From: Ga0077527 sp964486865
GTDB taxonomy: Bacteria > Pseudomonadota > Gammaproteobacteria > Burkholderiales > SG8-41
DNA length: 64,000 nt
Reading direction: 5' to 3'
Assembly (NCBI GenBank): GCA_964486865.1
Contig: CAZAOZ010000001.1
Coordinates: 1-64,000 of the forward strand
A program made the position numbers and the translations under genes. Below the pieces are notes generated by a model. It saw nothing but the letters and a program-made list of their open reading frames with translations, was not told the DNA's origin and did not search any database. The stretch's first letter is position 1, and each line of letters opens with the position of its first letter. Of the stretch, positions 42,216-51,901 are shown in pieces.

Positions 42216-43617
42216 CTCCCCAGCCGCCGCCCAGCGCTTTCACCACATCGGCCACCGCTGCGCGCTGAGCGCGCAGCGCATCGGCGCGGTTCAGTTCCGC
42301 GGAGAGCAGGTTGCGCTCCGCATCCAGCACTTCGAGCTGGCTGGTGAGTCCGTTTTCGTAACGGATGCGCGCGAGCCGCAGTGATTCGCCCAATGCCGTC
42401 GTGCGCGCGGTTTCCGCGACAAAGGTTTCGCGCGCCCGGGTCTGGGCGCTCAATGCCTCGTGCGTTTCACGAAATGCGTTCTGCACGGTCTTCTGATATT
42501 GCGCGAGCGTCTGGCGTTCGCGCGCTTCGATGGATTCGATCTGGCCGAACAGCCGCCCGCCCTGGAAAATCGGCTGCGCCAGCGCAAAACCGATCTGCCA
42601 GATGCGCGCCGGGCCGGTAAACAGGTTGCCCAGTTCCGCGCTGTCCGAGCCGAAAAAACCGGTGAGCGAAATCTGCGGAAACAGCGCGGCGCGGGCGGCG
42701 CCGATGCGGGCGTTGGCGGCAATCATGCGTTGTTCCGCTTCGGCAATGTCGGGGCGGCGCAGCAGCAGGTCGGACGGCAGGCCCTGCGGAATCACCGGCG
42801 AGGCGGGTTCGTCGCGGCTGGCGGCATGCGTGATGCGCGACTCGATCAGTGCACGCGGGCTGCGCCCGAGCAGCACGCCCAGCGCCAGTTCCTGTGACAT
42901 GCGGCGCTGCTCGAGCGCCGGTAGCTGCGCTTCCGCAGCCGCGACTTCCGCTTCGAGCTGGCGCAGCGCAAAGTCGTTGATCAATCCCGCGTTGGCACGT
43001 ATGCGCTGCAGGCGGAGGTTTTCGCGGCGCAGATCGAGCGACTTGCGTGTGGCCGCCACCTGGCTGTCCAGCGCCACCAGGCCGTAGTAGGCCTTGACGG
43101 TTTCGCCGGCGAGCGTGATGAATACAGTGTCGCGCGCCGCTTCGGTGGCGAGCAGGTCGGCGTAGGCGGCTTTGGTGGCATCGCGCAGACGTCCCCACAG
43201 ATCGATTTCGTAGGCGACGTTGATCTGCCCGCGGTAAGTGTTGCGCTCCAGCGGCACATTGGGCGGTAGCGGCATGGAGGAGACTTCGGATGAACGCGTG
43301 CGATTGCGGCCGAACGCGGCATCGATGGCCGGCGAGAATTGCGCATCGGCCACGCGCAGCAGCGCGCGCACTTCGTCCACGCGTGCGGTGGCGATGGCGA
43401 GGTCGCGATTGTTGGCGAGCGCTTCGTCCACCAGCCGGTTGAGCGTGGCGTCACCGTACAGCGTCCACCAGCGATCGGCGCTGACGGTTTTGCCCTCGAC
43501 CGGCGCATCGCGCCACGCCGCCGGCAATTCGGTGGCCGGGCGCTGGTAGTCGGGGCCGACCGAGCAACCGGCCGCGGTTGTTAAAAATATCAATAAAAAC
43601 AATATATTACGATTCAT
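42205..43617 (-). CDS. Outer-membrane efflux lipoprotein (OprM/NodT family)
   Basis: This 470-residue outer-membrane factor of the tripartite efflux pump has a lipoprotein signal (LTTAAGC, Cys18) and GPDYQRP, then two TolC-type repeats with RVDEVRALLRVADAQFSPAI and VAYEIDLWGRL in the first. The ATG lies inside the end of the RND gene (11-base overlap) with an internal GGAG site, so translation is coupled. It forms the exit duct for the pump encoded upstream. Confidence 0.93.
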   Translation of the reverse strand: MNRNILFLLIFLTTAAGCSVGPDYQRPATELPAAWRDAPVEGKTVSADRWWTLYGDATLNRLVDEALANNRDLAIATARVDEVRALLRVADAQFSPAIDAAFGRNRTRSSEVSSMPLPPNVPLERNTYRGQINVAYEIDLWGRLRDATKAAYADLLATEAARDTVFITLAGETVKAYYGLVALDSQVAATRKSLDLRRENLRLQRIRANAGLINDFALRQLEAEVAAAEAQLPALEQRRMSQELALGVLLGRSPRALIESRITHAASRDEPASPVIPQGLPSDLLLRRPDIAEAEQRMIAANARIGAARAALFPQISLTGFFGSDSAELGNLFTGPARIWQIGFALAQPIFQGGRLFGQIESIEARERQTLAQYQKTVQNAFRETHEALSAQTRARETFVAETARTTALGESLRLARIRYENGLTSQLEVLDAERNLLSAELNRADALRAQRAAVADVVKALGGGWGESK

Positions 43618-46600
43618 CGCGGACTCCGGAAACAGGCGGCGCGCGATGCGGTGCATGTGCTGCGCGCAGTGACTGCTCGCGATGATGCGTGACCTCGGCT
43701 TCGATCTCCTGCGTGGAACGCGAATCCGACAGTTTGCGATCGACGATGAATTTGTAGAACCACGGGATGAAGAAAATGGCGAGAAAGGTGGCGGCCAGCA
43801 TGCCGCCCATGACGCCGGTTCCCGCCGAGTGGCGTGCACCGGCGCCGGCGCCGCTGGAAAACGCCAGCGGCACGACGCCCAGAATGAAGGCCAGCGACGT
43901 CATCAAGATCGGGCGGAAACGCAGCCGCGCGGCTTCAATCGCCGCCGCCGCCGTGGTGTAACCCTCGTGCTTTTTCATGACCGCGTATTCCACGATCAGG
44001 ATGGCGTTCTTCGACGCGAGGCCCAGCAGCGTCACCAGGCCGATCTGGAAATACACGTCATTCGACAGGCGCGCAATGCCGGCCAGCGGCGACAGCAGCC
44101 ATTGCAGCCACGGGATGCCCTGCGCCATGTAGTAAGGCATGGGCAGCAGGTTATTGATCCAGATTGCCGCCAGTGCGCCGAAGGTGCCGAACGGCAGCGC
44201 CAGCAGCACCGACAGCGGCAGCGACCATTTGTCGTACTGCGCGGCGAGAATCAAAAACACCATCAGCGCGGCAAGACCGAGCGCGATGATGGAGGTGCCC
44301 CCGGAGCGTTTTTCCTGGAATGACGCGCCGCCCCAGTCGAAGCTGAATTCGGGCGGCAGCGTGGCCGCGGCGATTTTCTCCATGCGCGCGATGGCTTCGC
44401 CCGAGCTGAATCCCGGCCGGGTCGCGCCGAAAATCTTGACTGCCGGCAGGTTGTTGAAACGGTCCAGCGTATCGGGGCCGGAGGTGTACTGCACCTGCGC
44501 CAGCGCCGACAGCGGCACCATGGCGCCGCGCTCGGAGCGCACATGGACCGATCCCACGTCTTCCGGGCGCTTGCGGTAGGCCGGCTCCGCCGACATCAGC
44601 ACCTGCCAGGTGCGGCCGAATTTGTTGAAATCATTGACGTAGGCGGTGCCCAGCGTGGCAGCCAGCGTACTGTACAGATCATCGATGGGCACGCCCAGGG
44701 CCTTGGCTTTTTCACGGTCGGTCTGCACATGGAGCTGCGGCACATTGGCGCGCCACAGCGTGTTGACCTGGCCGAACATCGGATCCTGATGCACGGCCGC
44801 GAGCAGTTGCTGGGTGACCTCATACAGGCGTGCCGGGCCGCCTTCACCGCGATTCTGCAGATAAAACTCGAAACCGCCCGCCGTGCCCAGCCCGAATATC
44901 GGCGGCGGACCAAAGGCGAGCGCCAGGCCTTCCTGCAGGTGACCGGTCTTCATGTAGAACTCGCCGACCAGCTGCGGGGTGGATACCTTGCGCTCGTCCC
45001 AGTGTTTCTGGGTGACGAAAATCGTTGCCGCGCTGTTGCGATAACCGCCGCCGAGAAAATCAAAACCGGTGAACGCCACGGCGTTTTCGTTGGCGGGATT
45101 GGACTTGATGATCTCGATGACCTCGTTCACCACCTTGTCGGTGCGCTCCAGCGTGGCGCCGTCCGGCAGGAATATGGCGGCGATGTAATAGCCCTGGTCC
45201 TCGTCCGGCACCAGTGCGCCGGGTGTCGTGCGCCACAGGCCGGCGGTAATCGTGACCATGCCGGCGAACAGCAGCAGGGCGATGCCGCCGCGGCGCAATA
45301 TCCAGGTTACGCCATCGACATAGCGTCCGGTCAGGCGCGCAAAGGCGGCGTTGAACCAGCGGAAAAACCGGCCCGGCTCCCGGCGCTCCTGTTTGAGGAT
45401 CAGCACGCACAGGCTGGGCGTCAGCGTCAGCGCGACGATGCCGGAAATCACCACGGCAATCGAGATGGTCACGGCAAACTGGCGGTACAGCTCGCCGGTC
45501 AGGCCGCCGAGGAAGGCGATCGGCACGAATACCGCGCACAGCGTCAGCACAATGGCGATGATCGGGCTGGTGACTTCATGCATCGCCTTGATCGCGGCTT
45601 CACGCGCCTGCAGGCGTCCTTCGTGCATGATGCGCTCGACGTTTTCCAGCACCACGATGGCGTCATCGACCACGATGCCGATGGCGAGCACCATGCCGAA
45701 CAGCGTCAGCGTGTTGATCGAGTAGCCGAGCAGCAGCAGTCCGGCAAAGGTGCCGATCAGCGATACCGGCACGGCCGCGAACGGAATCAGCGTGGCGCGC
45801 CAGTTCTGCAGGAAGATGAATACCACCAGGAATACCAGCAGCATCGCCTCGCCCAGCGTTTTCGCCACTTCGCGGATCGATACCTTGACGAAGCGCGTGG
45901 TGTCATACACCACCGAATGGGCAAAGCCCTGCGGAAAACGTTCTTTCAGCCGGGCGATTTCGGCAGTGACGAGATCCGCCGTGGCGAGCGCATTGGCGCC
46001 CGGCTGCAGGAAAATGCCGACCAGCGTGGCTGTTTTCCCGTTGACGCGACCGATGAATTCATAATCCTTCGAGCCCAGTTCGACGCGCGCCACGTCCTTC
46101 AGGCGCAGGATGTTGCCGTCGGTACCGGCGCGGATGATGATGTTCTCGAATTCCATGGGCTCGCTGAGCCGGCCCTTGGTGGTGATGGTGTAAACAAGCT
46201 CCTGCGCTCCGCCGCTCGGCGACTGGCCGATCTTGCCGGCGGCAAACTGCGCGTTCTGTTCATTGAGCGCGCGCACCAGATCGCCGGGCGTGACCTTGAG
46301 CTGCGCCATGCGGTCGGGCCGCGTCCAGATGCGCATCGCGTAATCTTTTGCGCCGAAAATCTGCACGTTCGTCGTGCCGGGGATGCGTTTGATGGCATCG
46401 AGCACGTTCAGCGTGACGTAGTTGGACACGAACAGGCTGTCGTAACGGCCGTCGGGCGAGGTGAAGGCGATCACCTGCAGGAATGACGAGGAGCCTTTTT
46501 CGACGGTGACGCCCTGGCGCCGCACTTCCAGGGGTAGTCGCGGCTCCACCTGCTTGACGCGGTTGTTGACATTGAGAGCGGCGGTATCGACATTGGTGCC

Positions 46601-46891
46601 GATGTCGAAGGTGACGCGGATTTCCACCACGCCGTTCGAAGTCGAGGTCGAGTGCATGTAGAGCATTTTCTCGACGCCGTTGATCTGGTTCTCGATGGGC
46701 GCGGCAACGGTCTGCTCCAGCACCTGCGCCGAAGCGCCGGGATAGATCGCGCGCACGGTGACCACCGGCGGGGCGATTTCCGGATATTGCGCGATCGGCA
46801 GCACGCGAATGGCCGCGAGACCGGCAATGACCATGAAAATAGACAGCACGGCCGCGAATATCGGCCGGTCGATGAAAAAGCGCGAAATCAT
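43607..46891 (-). CDS. RND multidrug efflux permease (HAE1 family, AcrB/MexB-like)
   Basis: This 1094-residue inner-membrane proton antiporter starts MISRFFIDRPIFAAVLSIFM, as AcrB-type pumps do. GMVLAIGIVVDDAIVVLENV in the fourth transmembrane helix carries the two Asp residues that move protons. GVPIDDLYSTLAATLGTAYV and the two large periplasmic domains are recognisable. The C-terminus is longer than that of AcrB and rich in charged residues. It is the middle gene of an adaptor-pump-outer-membrane operon controlled by the divergent TetR regulator. Confidence 0.96.
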   Translation of the reverse strand: MISRFFIDRPIFAAVLSIFMVIAGLAAIRVLPIAQYPEIAPPVVTVRAIYPGASAQVLEQTVAAPIENQINGVEKMLYMHSTSTSNGVVEIRVTFDIGTNVDTAALNVNNRVKQVEPRLPLEVRRQGVTVEKGSSSFLQVIAFTSPDGRYDSLFVSNYVTLNVLDAIKRIPGTTNVQIFGAKDYAMRIWTRPDRMAQLKVTPGDLVRALNEQNAQFAAGKIGQSPSGGAQELVYTITTKGRLSEPMEFENIIIRAGTDGNILRLKDVARVELGSKDYEFIGRVNGKTATLVGIFLQPGANALATADLVTAEIARLKERFPQGFAHSVVYDTTRFVKVSIREVAKTLGEAMLLVFLVVFIFLQNWRATLIPFAAVPVSLIGTFAGLLLLGYSINTLTLFGMVLAIGIVVDDAIVVLENVERIMHEGRLQAREAAIKAMHEVTSPIIAIVLTLCAVFVPIAFLGGLTGELYRQFAVTISIAVVISGIVALTLTPSLCVLILKQERREPGRFFRWFNAAFARLTGRYVDGVTWILRRGGIALLLFAGMVTITAGLWRTTPGALVPDEDQGYYIAAIFLPDGATLERTDKVVNEVIEIIKSNPANENAVAFTGFDFLGGGYRNSAATIFVTQKHWDERKVSTPQLVGEFYMKTGHLQEGLALAFGPPPIFGLGTAGGFEFYLQNRGEGGPARLYEVTQQLLAAVHQDPMFGQVNTLWRANVPQLHVQTDREKAKALGVPIDDLYSTLAATLGTAYVNDFNKFGRTWQVLMSAEPAYRKRPEDVGSVHVRSERGAMVPLSALAQVQYTSGPDTLDRFNNLPAVKIFGATRPGFSSGEAIARMEKIAAATLPPEFSFDWGGASFQEKRSGGTSIIALGLAALMVFLILAAQYDKWSLPLSVLLALPFGTFGALAAIWINNLLPMPYYMAQGIPWLQWLLSPLAGIARLSNDVYFQIGLVTLLGLASKNAILIVEYAVMKKHEGYTTAAAAIEAARLRFRPILMTSLAFILGVVPLAFSSGAGAGARHSAGTGVMGGMLAATFLAIFFIPWFYKFIVDRKLSDSRSTQEIEAEVTHHREQSLRAAHAPHRAPPVSGVRDES

Positions 46892-46907
46892 GAGAGGGGT
46901 GTCCTGA

Positions 46908-48173
46908 TCAGGATTTCGCTGCGGGTTTTGCCGCGGGTTTTTCCGGAGCGCCGGGTGCTGCCGGCGCCTTGCTGTCCGGCTTTGTGCCGGGCGCTGCTGC
47001 CGGCACCTTGCCGTCCATTACAGTCACCGGGGAACCGGGGGCAAAGATTTTGGCGGTGCCCTCGACGATGACGCGGTCTCCGGGTTTGATTCCGCTGTCG
47101 ATCACCCAGCCGTCGGTCGCCCATGCGCCGACTTCCACCGGCCGAGGCTCGGCTTTGGATTCGGCGCTGACCACATAGACGAACTTGCCTTTGGGGCTGT
47201 CGAGCACGGCGCGCTGCGGGATCACGATGGCGTTGACGCGCGTGGCGCCGCTCAACGTGACGCGCACGAATTCACCGGCGCGCAGGATGTTGCGCGGATT
47301 GGCAAATTCCGCGCGCGCTTCAGCAGTGCCGGTCTGGGTATTGACGCGCACATCGGTGTAATTGATGCGGCCTTCCCGGTCGTATTCCGTGCCGTCGGAG
47401 AGTTTGACTTTGGCAATCATTTTGCCGTCGGCCGGCAGTTTGACGCGGCCCGCTTCGATATCGCGCCGCAACGCCAGCGCGTCACGATCCGATATGCCGA
47501 AAATGACATACATCGGGTCGGTCTGCGTCACCGAGGTGAGCAGCACGTTAGGTCCCGACACCAGATTGCCTTCCGAAACCGCCGAGCGGCCGGCGATGCC
47601 GGTGATGGGCGCTTCCACGCGCGACCATTCGAGGTTGAGCTTCGCCTCGTTCAGCCGTGCCCTGACGCTGGCGACTTCGGCAACAGTGATGCGCTCGGCC
47701 GAGGTGGCGTCGTCGAACTCCTTCTGGCTGACGGCTTTTTGCTCGTACACCGATTTCAGCCGGGTGAACTCGCGCTGCGCCTGCTGGTGGCGCGCCTCGG
47801 CCACGCCGAGATCGGCGGCGGCGCGGGCATGGGCGAGATCGAACGGGGCGGGGTCGATGGTGAACAGGGATTCGCCCTGGCGTACGGTGCTGCCCTCGCG
47901 ATAGTTGCGCTTGACCAATATGCCGCCGACCCGCGCGCGCACTTCCACTTCACGGTAGCCGGCGGTCTGCGCCGTGTATTCGTAACTGACCGGCACATCG
48001 CGTGTTGCAGCGGTGATCACGCTGACCGGGGGCGGCGGCATGCCCGGCGGTCCGCCGGCGGGGCCGCAGGCGGAAAGCAAGACAAGCGCGCCCAGGGCAA
48101 GCGCGCGATGCAGGGAAAGTGCGCTCAGGGCAAGCGCGCGGAGGATCGGATCAGACGCAGGGGCGCGGGGCAT
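46908..48173 (-). CDS. RND efflux periplasmic adaptor lipoprotein (membrane fusion protein)
   Basis: This 421-residue adaptor has a lipobox (LVLLSAC, Cys36) and a Pro-rich linker. The family's beta-barrel/lipoyl pattern follows (QTAGYREVEVRARVGG, YREGSTVRQGESLFTIDPAPF), with a helical hairpin and ITGIAGRSAVSEGNLV. The C-terminus is an Ala-Pro-Lys-rich tail. It bridges the RND pump and outer-membrane channel. It is the first gene of the operon, with the AcrR-like operator about 30 bases before its start. Confidence 0.95.
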   Translation of the reverse strand: MPRAPASDPILRALALSALSLHRALALGALVLLSACGPAGGPPGMPPPPVSVITAATRDVPVSYEYTAQTAGYREVEVRARVGGILVKRNYREGSTVRQGESLFTIDPAPFDLAHARAAADLGVAEARHQQAQREFTRLKSVYEQKAVSQKEFDDATSAERITVAEVASVRARLNEAKLNLEWSRVEAPITGIAGRSAVSEGNLVSGPNVLLTSVTQTDPMYVIFGISDRDALALRRDIEAGRVKLPADGKMIAKVKLSDGTEYDREGRINYTDVRVNTQTGTAEARAEFANPRNILRAGEFVRVTLSGATRVNAIVIPQRAVLDSPKGKFVYVVSAESKAEPRPVEVGAWATDGWVIDSGIKPGDRVIVEGTAKIFAPGSPVTVMDGKVPAAAPGTKPDSKAPAAPGAPEKPAAKPAAKS

Positions 48174-48205
48174 GGACGGAAATCCTGTGCAGGGAATGGA
48201 AGGAG

Positions 48206-48233
48206 TTTACATACAACCATGAATGTATGTAAA
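48206..48233. promoter_or_regulatory. AcrR/TtgR-type operator
   Basis: TTTACATACA and TGTATGTAAA form a perfect 10-bp inverted repeat separated by 8 bases, in the 110-base gap between the divergent adaptor and TetR genes. From memory, the E. coli AcrR operator is TACATACA-N4-TGAATGTATGTA. The inner 24 bases here (48208-48231) match it outside the four central bases. It should control both directions. Confidence 0.88.
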
Positions 48234-48283
48234 GTACGGTTTTATGACAACGCCCGGCGTGAGCTGGGGGTTCGTGGAGGACT

Positions 48284-48991
48284 GTGGCCAGACGCACCAA
48301 AGACGAGGCAGTCGAGACCCGCAACCAGATTCTTGACGCGGCAGAGCGGATATTCAGCGAGCGCGGCGTGTCGCGCACATCGCTGACGGATATCGCGCAG
48401 GCCGCGGACGTGACCCGCGGCGCCATCTACTGGCATTTCAGGGACAAGGCCGACCTGTTCTGCGAAATGGTCGCGCGCGTCACCATGCCGATGGAGCAGG
48501 CGCCCTGCCAGATTGATCCTGCAGCCCTGGGTGATCCGCTGGCGGGCGTGCGCGCCATGCTGGTCGGCATCCTCGAGCGCACCTCGGGTGACGCCCAGGC
48601 GCGCCGCGTGTTTCACATCGTCTTCAACAAATGCGAATACGTCGATGAGATGCAGCCGGTATGGCAGCGTTTCCGCGAGATGCAGGCGGACTGCATGGCA
48701 CGGCTGGAACGGGGGCTGGTTGCGGCCATCGCCCGCGGGCAGTTGCCCGCGGATCTGGATGCCCATCGCACGGCGGTGGGTTTGCACGCGCTGCTCAACG
48801 GCCTGATCAGCAAATGGGTCATGGATCCCGACGCCATGCCGCTGGAAAACGCCGCCGGCGGCATCATCGACGTGTTCCTGGAAGGCATACAGCGCATACC
48901 GTCACGCAAGCCGGCAACACGCGCGGCGCATGTGCGCAAGGCGCTGCGCGGCAAGGCGGCGAAACCTGCGTTGCGCCGGCGTCGCGCCTGA
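48284..48991 (+). CDS. TetR-family efflux repressor (AcrR/TtgR type)
   Basis: This 235-residue repressor starts MARRTKDEAVETRNQILDAA with GTG behind GTGGAGG. The helix-turn-helix (SLTDIAQAADVTRGAIYWHF, residues about 36-55) is almost the AcrR/TtgR consensus. The C-terminal ligand domain is variable and expected to bind pump substrates, and a basic tail of about 30 residues (RKALRGKAAKPALRRRR) follows. It is divergent from the RND operon across a matching operator. Ligand-induced release would switch the pump on. Confidence 0.94.
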   Translation: MARRTKDEAVETRNQILDAAERIFSERGVSRTSLTDIAQAADVTRGAIYWHFRDKADLFCEMVARVTMPMEQAPCQIDPAALGDPLAGVRAMLVGILERTSGDAQARRVFHIVFNKCEYVDEMQPVWQRFREMQADCMARLERGLVAAIARGQLPADLDAHRTAVGLHALLNGLISKWVMDPDAMPLENAAGGIIDVFLEGIQRIPSRKPATRAAHVRKALRGKAAKPALRRRRA

Positions 48992-49004
48992 TGCAGGCGC
49001 CGCG

Positions 49005-51761
49005 TCAGGTTTCCCAGGGTGCGGCGGCCGTTGTGGATATGCCGTAGCGCTGGATTGCGTCGGCAACAACCTCCCTGCCGATCCTGTCCTCATCGGCCAG
49101 TGCCGCGAGCGCGGCAACGGCAATATGGTGGCGGTCCATTTCAAAAAACCGCCGCAGGTTTTCCCGCGTGTCGCTGCGGCCGTAGCCGTCGGTGCCGAGC
49201 GTCACGTAGCGCTGCGGCACATAGGCGCGGATCAGGTCGGGCACGGCGGTGACATGATCGGAGGCGGCGATCACCGGCCCTGCCTGTTTCGACAATGAAT
49301 CTGCAACATGGGAAGTTTTGCGTGATGCCGCCGGATTCAGCCGGTTGTGCCGTTCGCAGGCCATGCCGTCGCGGCGTAGTTCGCTCCAGCTGGTCACGCT
49401 CCACACGTTGGCGGTGATGCCGAAATCGTTTTTCAGCAGCTCTGCCGCGGCGATGGCTGCACGCAGGATGGTGCCGCTGCCGAGCAGTTGCACCTGTGCG
49501 TCCACTTGTGATTGCAGCAGATACATGCCGCGCAGGATGCCGTCGATCAACTGTTGCCGCGCATCAGCGCGGCCGGTGTCGCCCCTCTCCCCCCGGGAGA
49601 GGGGCGGGGGTGAGGGATCAGGCATCGCCGGCTGCGCGTAGTTTTCGTTCATCACGGTGATGTAATAGAACACGTCCTCCTGCGCGTCGAGCATGCGCCG
49701 GGCGCCGTCCTGAATGATGGTTGCCAGTTCGTAGCCGTAGGCGGGATCCCAGGCGCGGCAGTTGGGCACGGTGGAGGCGACCAGGTGCGAGGAGCCGTCC
49801 TGGTGCTGCAGGCCTTCGCCCGACAGCGTGGTGCGGCCGGCGGTGGCGCCGATCAGGAAACCGCGTGACCGGCAGTCGCCCGCCTGCCAGATCAGGTCGC
49901 CGACGCGCTGGAAGCCGAACATGGAATAAAAAATGTAGAACGGCAGCATGGCCGTGCCATGCACGCTGTAGCTGGTGGCGGCGGCAATCCACGACGACAG
50001 CGCGCCGGCTTCGTTGATGCCTTCCTCGAGGATCTGCCCGTCCTGCGCCTCCTTGTAATAGAGCAGCTCGTCGCGGTCTTCGGGTTCGTAGAGCTGGCCG
50101 AACGGCGAATAAATCGCTACCTGGCGGAACAGCGACTGCATGCCGAAGGTGCGCGCCTCGTCGGCGACGATGGGCACGATGTGTTTGCCGATCACCGGAT
50201 CCTTCAGCATCTGCGCCAGCAGCTTGACGAAGCTCATGGTCGTCGATTCTTCGCGTTCGCCCGAACCTTCGGTCATGCGCGTGTAGGCATCGAGCGCGGG
50301 TGCGGCGAATTTGGGCGCCGTGGTGACCCGCGCCGGCAGATAGCCGCCGAGCGCGGCGCGCCGTGCGTGCAGGTAGCGCATCTCCGGGCTGTCGGCGGCG
50401 GGTTTCCAGAATTTCAGCGCCTTGACGTCGGCGTCCGGGATCGGCAGCGCGAAACGGTCGCGGAAGGCGAGCAGCGCGTCGTCTTCCATTTTTTTCTGCT
50501 GGTGCGCGCCCATCTTGCCCTGGCCCCAGTGGCCCATGCCGTAACCTTTTTTGGTCTGGGCGAGGATCACCGTCGGCCGGCCGTGATGATTCATGGCGGC
50601 GTGATAGGCGGCGTAAATCTTCACCGGATCGTGGCCGCCGCGGCGCAGGCGGTCGATGTCGTCGTCCGACAGGTGCGACACCAGCGCCTGCAGTTCCGGA
50701 TCCTTGTTGAAAAACTGCTCGCGGTTGAAGCGGCCGTCGGTGGCGGCGTATTTCTGGAATTCGCCATCCACGGTTTCATGCAGCCGCTTGAGGATCACGT
50801 GCTCGGTGTCGCGCGCGAACAGCGGATCCCATTCCGTGCCCCACAGCAGCTTGATCACATGCCAGCCGGCGCCGGAGAACAGGCCTTCGAGTTCCTGGAT
50901 CAGAGAACCGTTGCCGCGCACCGGGCCGTCCAACCGCTGCAGGTTGCAGTTGACGACGAAAATCAGGTTGTCGAGGCCCTCGCGTGCGGCCAGCGACAGC
51001 CCGGCCAGCGATTCCGGTTCGTCCATTTCGCCGTCACCGACAAATGCCCACACCTTGCGCCCCGCGGTTTTCTGGATGCCGCGGTGTTCGAGATAACGCA
51101 TGAAGCGCGCCTGATAAATCGCGTTGACGGGCCCCAGGCCCATCGAGGCGTTGGGGAACTGCCAGAAATCCGGCATCAGGTAGGGATGGCAGTACGACGA
51201 CAGGCCGGTGCCCGGCCCGCCGGTTTCGCGGCGGTAGTTGTTCAACTGATCTTCGGTGAGCCGGCCTTCGAGCCAGGCGCGGGCGTAAATGCCGGGCGAG
51301 GCGTGGGGCTGGAAAAACACGGCGTCACCGTTCTGCCCGGCGCGAAAAAAATGATTGAAACCGACTTCAAACAGGTCGGCGATCGACGCATAAGTCGCGA
51401 TGTGGCCGCCGAGTTCCGCGGCGCCGCGGTTGGCGCGCACCACCATCGCCAGCGCATTCCAGCGCACCAGCGCCGACACCCGCGCCTCGATGTCGAGATT
51501 GCCGGGAAACTGCGGCTGCTCGGCGATGGCAATCGAATTGCAATACGGCGTGTTCAGCACCGGCGGCATCGGCACGCGCTGCGCCCGCGCTTCGTCGAGC
51601 AGCCTGCGCAGCAGATAGGTGGCGCGCTCGCGCCCGCCGGATTCGATCAGTGAATTGAAGGCGTCCAGCCATTCCCGGGTTTCGACGGGGTCGGGATCGG
51701 CGGGCATCACGCGCCAGAAGGCGGCGGCCAAATCGGAAAAATGAGCGGACAGGTCGGTCAT
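49005..51761 (-). CDS. AceE-type (homodimeric) 2-oxoacid dehydrogenase E1
   Basis: This 918-residue thiamine-diphosphate E1 has the TPP motif GDGEMDEPES (242-251) closed by NCNLQRLDGP (271-280), HPYLMPDFWQFPNASMGLGP upstream and DGYGRSDTRENLR near the end. This is the AceE layout. Around residues 715-727 it carries PSPPPLSRGERG, an in-frame insertion encoded by a palindromic repeat absent from E. coli AceE. No aceF or lpd is adjacent, and it is divergent from an Lrp-type regulator. It may be the main pyruvate dehydrogenase or a paralogue for 2-oxobutyrate like MdeB. Confidence 0.92.
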   Translation of the reverse strand: MTDLSAHFSDLAAAFWRVMPADPDPVETREWLDAFNSLIESGGRERATYLLRRLLDEARAQRVPMPPVLNTPYCNSIAIAEQPQFPGNLDIEARVSALVRWNALAMVVRANRGAAELGGHIATYASIADLFEVGFNHFFRAGQNGDAVFFQPHASPGIYARAWLEGRLTEDQLNNYRRETGGPGTGLSSYCHPYLMPDFWQFPNASMGLGPVNAIYQARFMRYLEHRGIQKTAGRKVWAFVGDGEMDEPESLAGLSLAAREGLDNLIFVVNCNLQRLDGPVRGNGSLIQELEGLFSGAGWHVIKLLWGTEWDPLFARDTEHVILKRLHETVDGEFQKYAATDGRFNREQFFNKDPELQALVSHLSDDDIDRLRRGGHDPVKIYAAYHAAMNHHGRPTVILAQTKKGYGMGHWGQGKMGAHQQKKMEDDALLAFRDRFALPIPDADVKALKFWKPAADSPEMRYLHARRAALGGYLPARVTTAPKFAAPALDAYTRMTEGSGEREESTTMSFVKLLAQMLKDPVIGKHIVPIVADEARTFGMQSLFRQVAIYSPFGQLYEPEDRDELLYYKEAQDGQILEEGINEAGALSSWIAAATSYSVHGTAMLPFYIFYSMFGFQRVGDLIWQAGDCRSRGFLIGATAGRTTLSGEGLQHQDGSSHLVASTVPNCRAWDPAYGYELATIIQDGARRMLDAQEDVFYYITVMNENYAQPAMPDPSPPPLSRGERGDTGRADARQQLIDGILRGMYLLQSQVDAQVQLLGSGTILRAAIAAAELLKNDFGITANVWSVTSWSELRRDGMACERHNRLNPAASRKTSHVADSLSKQAGPVIAASDHVTAVPDLIRAYVPQRYVTLGTDGYGRSDTRENLRRFFEMDRHHIAVAALAALADEDRIGREVVADAIQRYGISTTAAAPWET
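49582..49617. repeat. Palindromic element copy B, in frame inside the E1 gene
   Basis: CCCCTCTCCC (49582-49591) and GGGAGAGGGG (49595-49604) with a CCC loop, then the tail CGGGGGTGAGGGA. The stem is identical to the intergenic copy at 16833-16855 and the tail nearly so. Read on the minus strand it encodes PSPPPLSRGERG within the enzyme, without a stop or frameshift. Confidence 0.9.
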
Positions 51762-51872
51762 TGCGGAGTGCCTCCACGCGCGTGGTTGCGCGCACAGCCG
51801 TCATGGTACGTGGATTGCCGCCGCACAGGGTTGCGTAACGTCTTGTTTATTCGATATATATAAGCATATAAT

Positions 51873-51889
51873 TTTGTAATAATTACAAA
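51873..51889. promoter_or_regulatory. Lrp/AsnC-type operator palindrome
   Basis: TTTGTAAT-A-ATTACAAA is a perfect 17-bp palindrome in an AT-rich patch between the divergent E1 and Lrp-type genes. Its right end runs into the AAAGGAC ribosome site of the regulator gene, so binding there would repress the regulator itself and could also control the E1 promoter. The assignment to the Lrp protein is inferred from position and AT-rich symmetry. Confidence 0.65.
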
Positions 51890-51901
51890 GGACAGCATAA
51901 A

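Noticed and set aside
44543..46486. 647-codon plus-strand open frame
   Set aside because: It lies entirely opposite the RND permease gene, is His/Gln/Arg-rich and has no ribosome site or motif.
49959..51653. 564-codon plus-strand open frame
   Set aside because: It is the antisense frame of the AceE-type E1 gene, with no domain recognisable.
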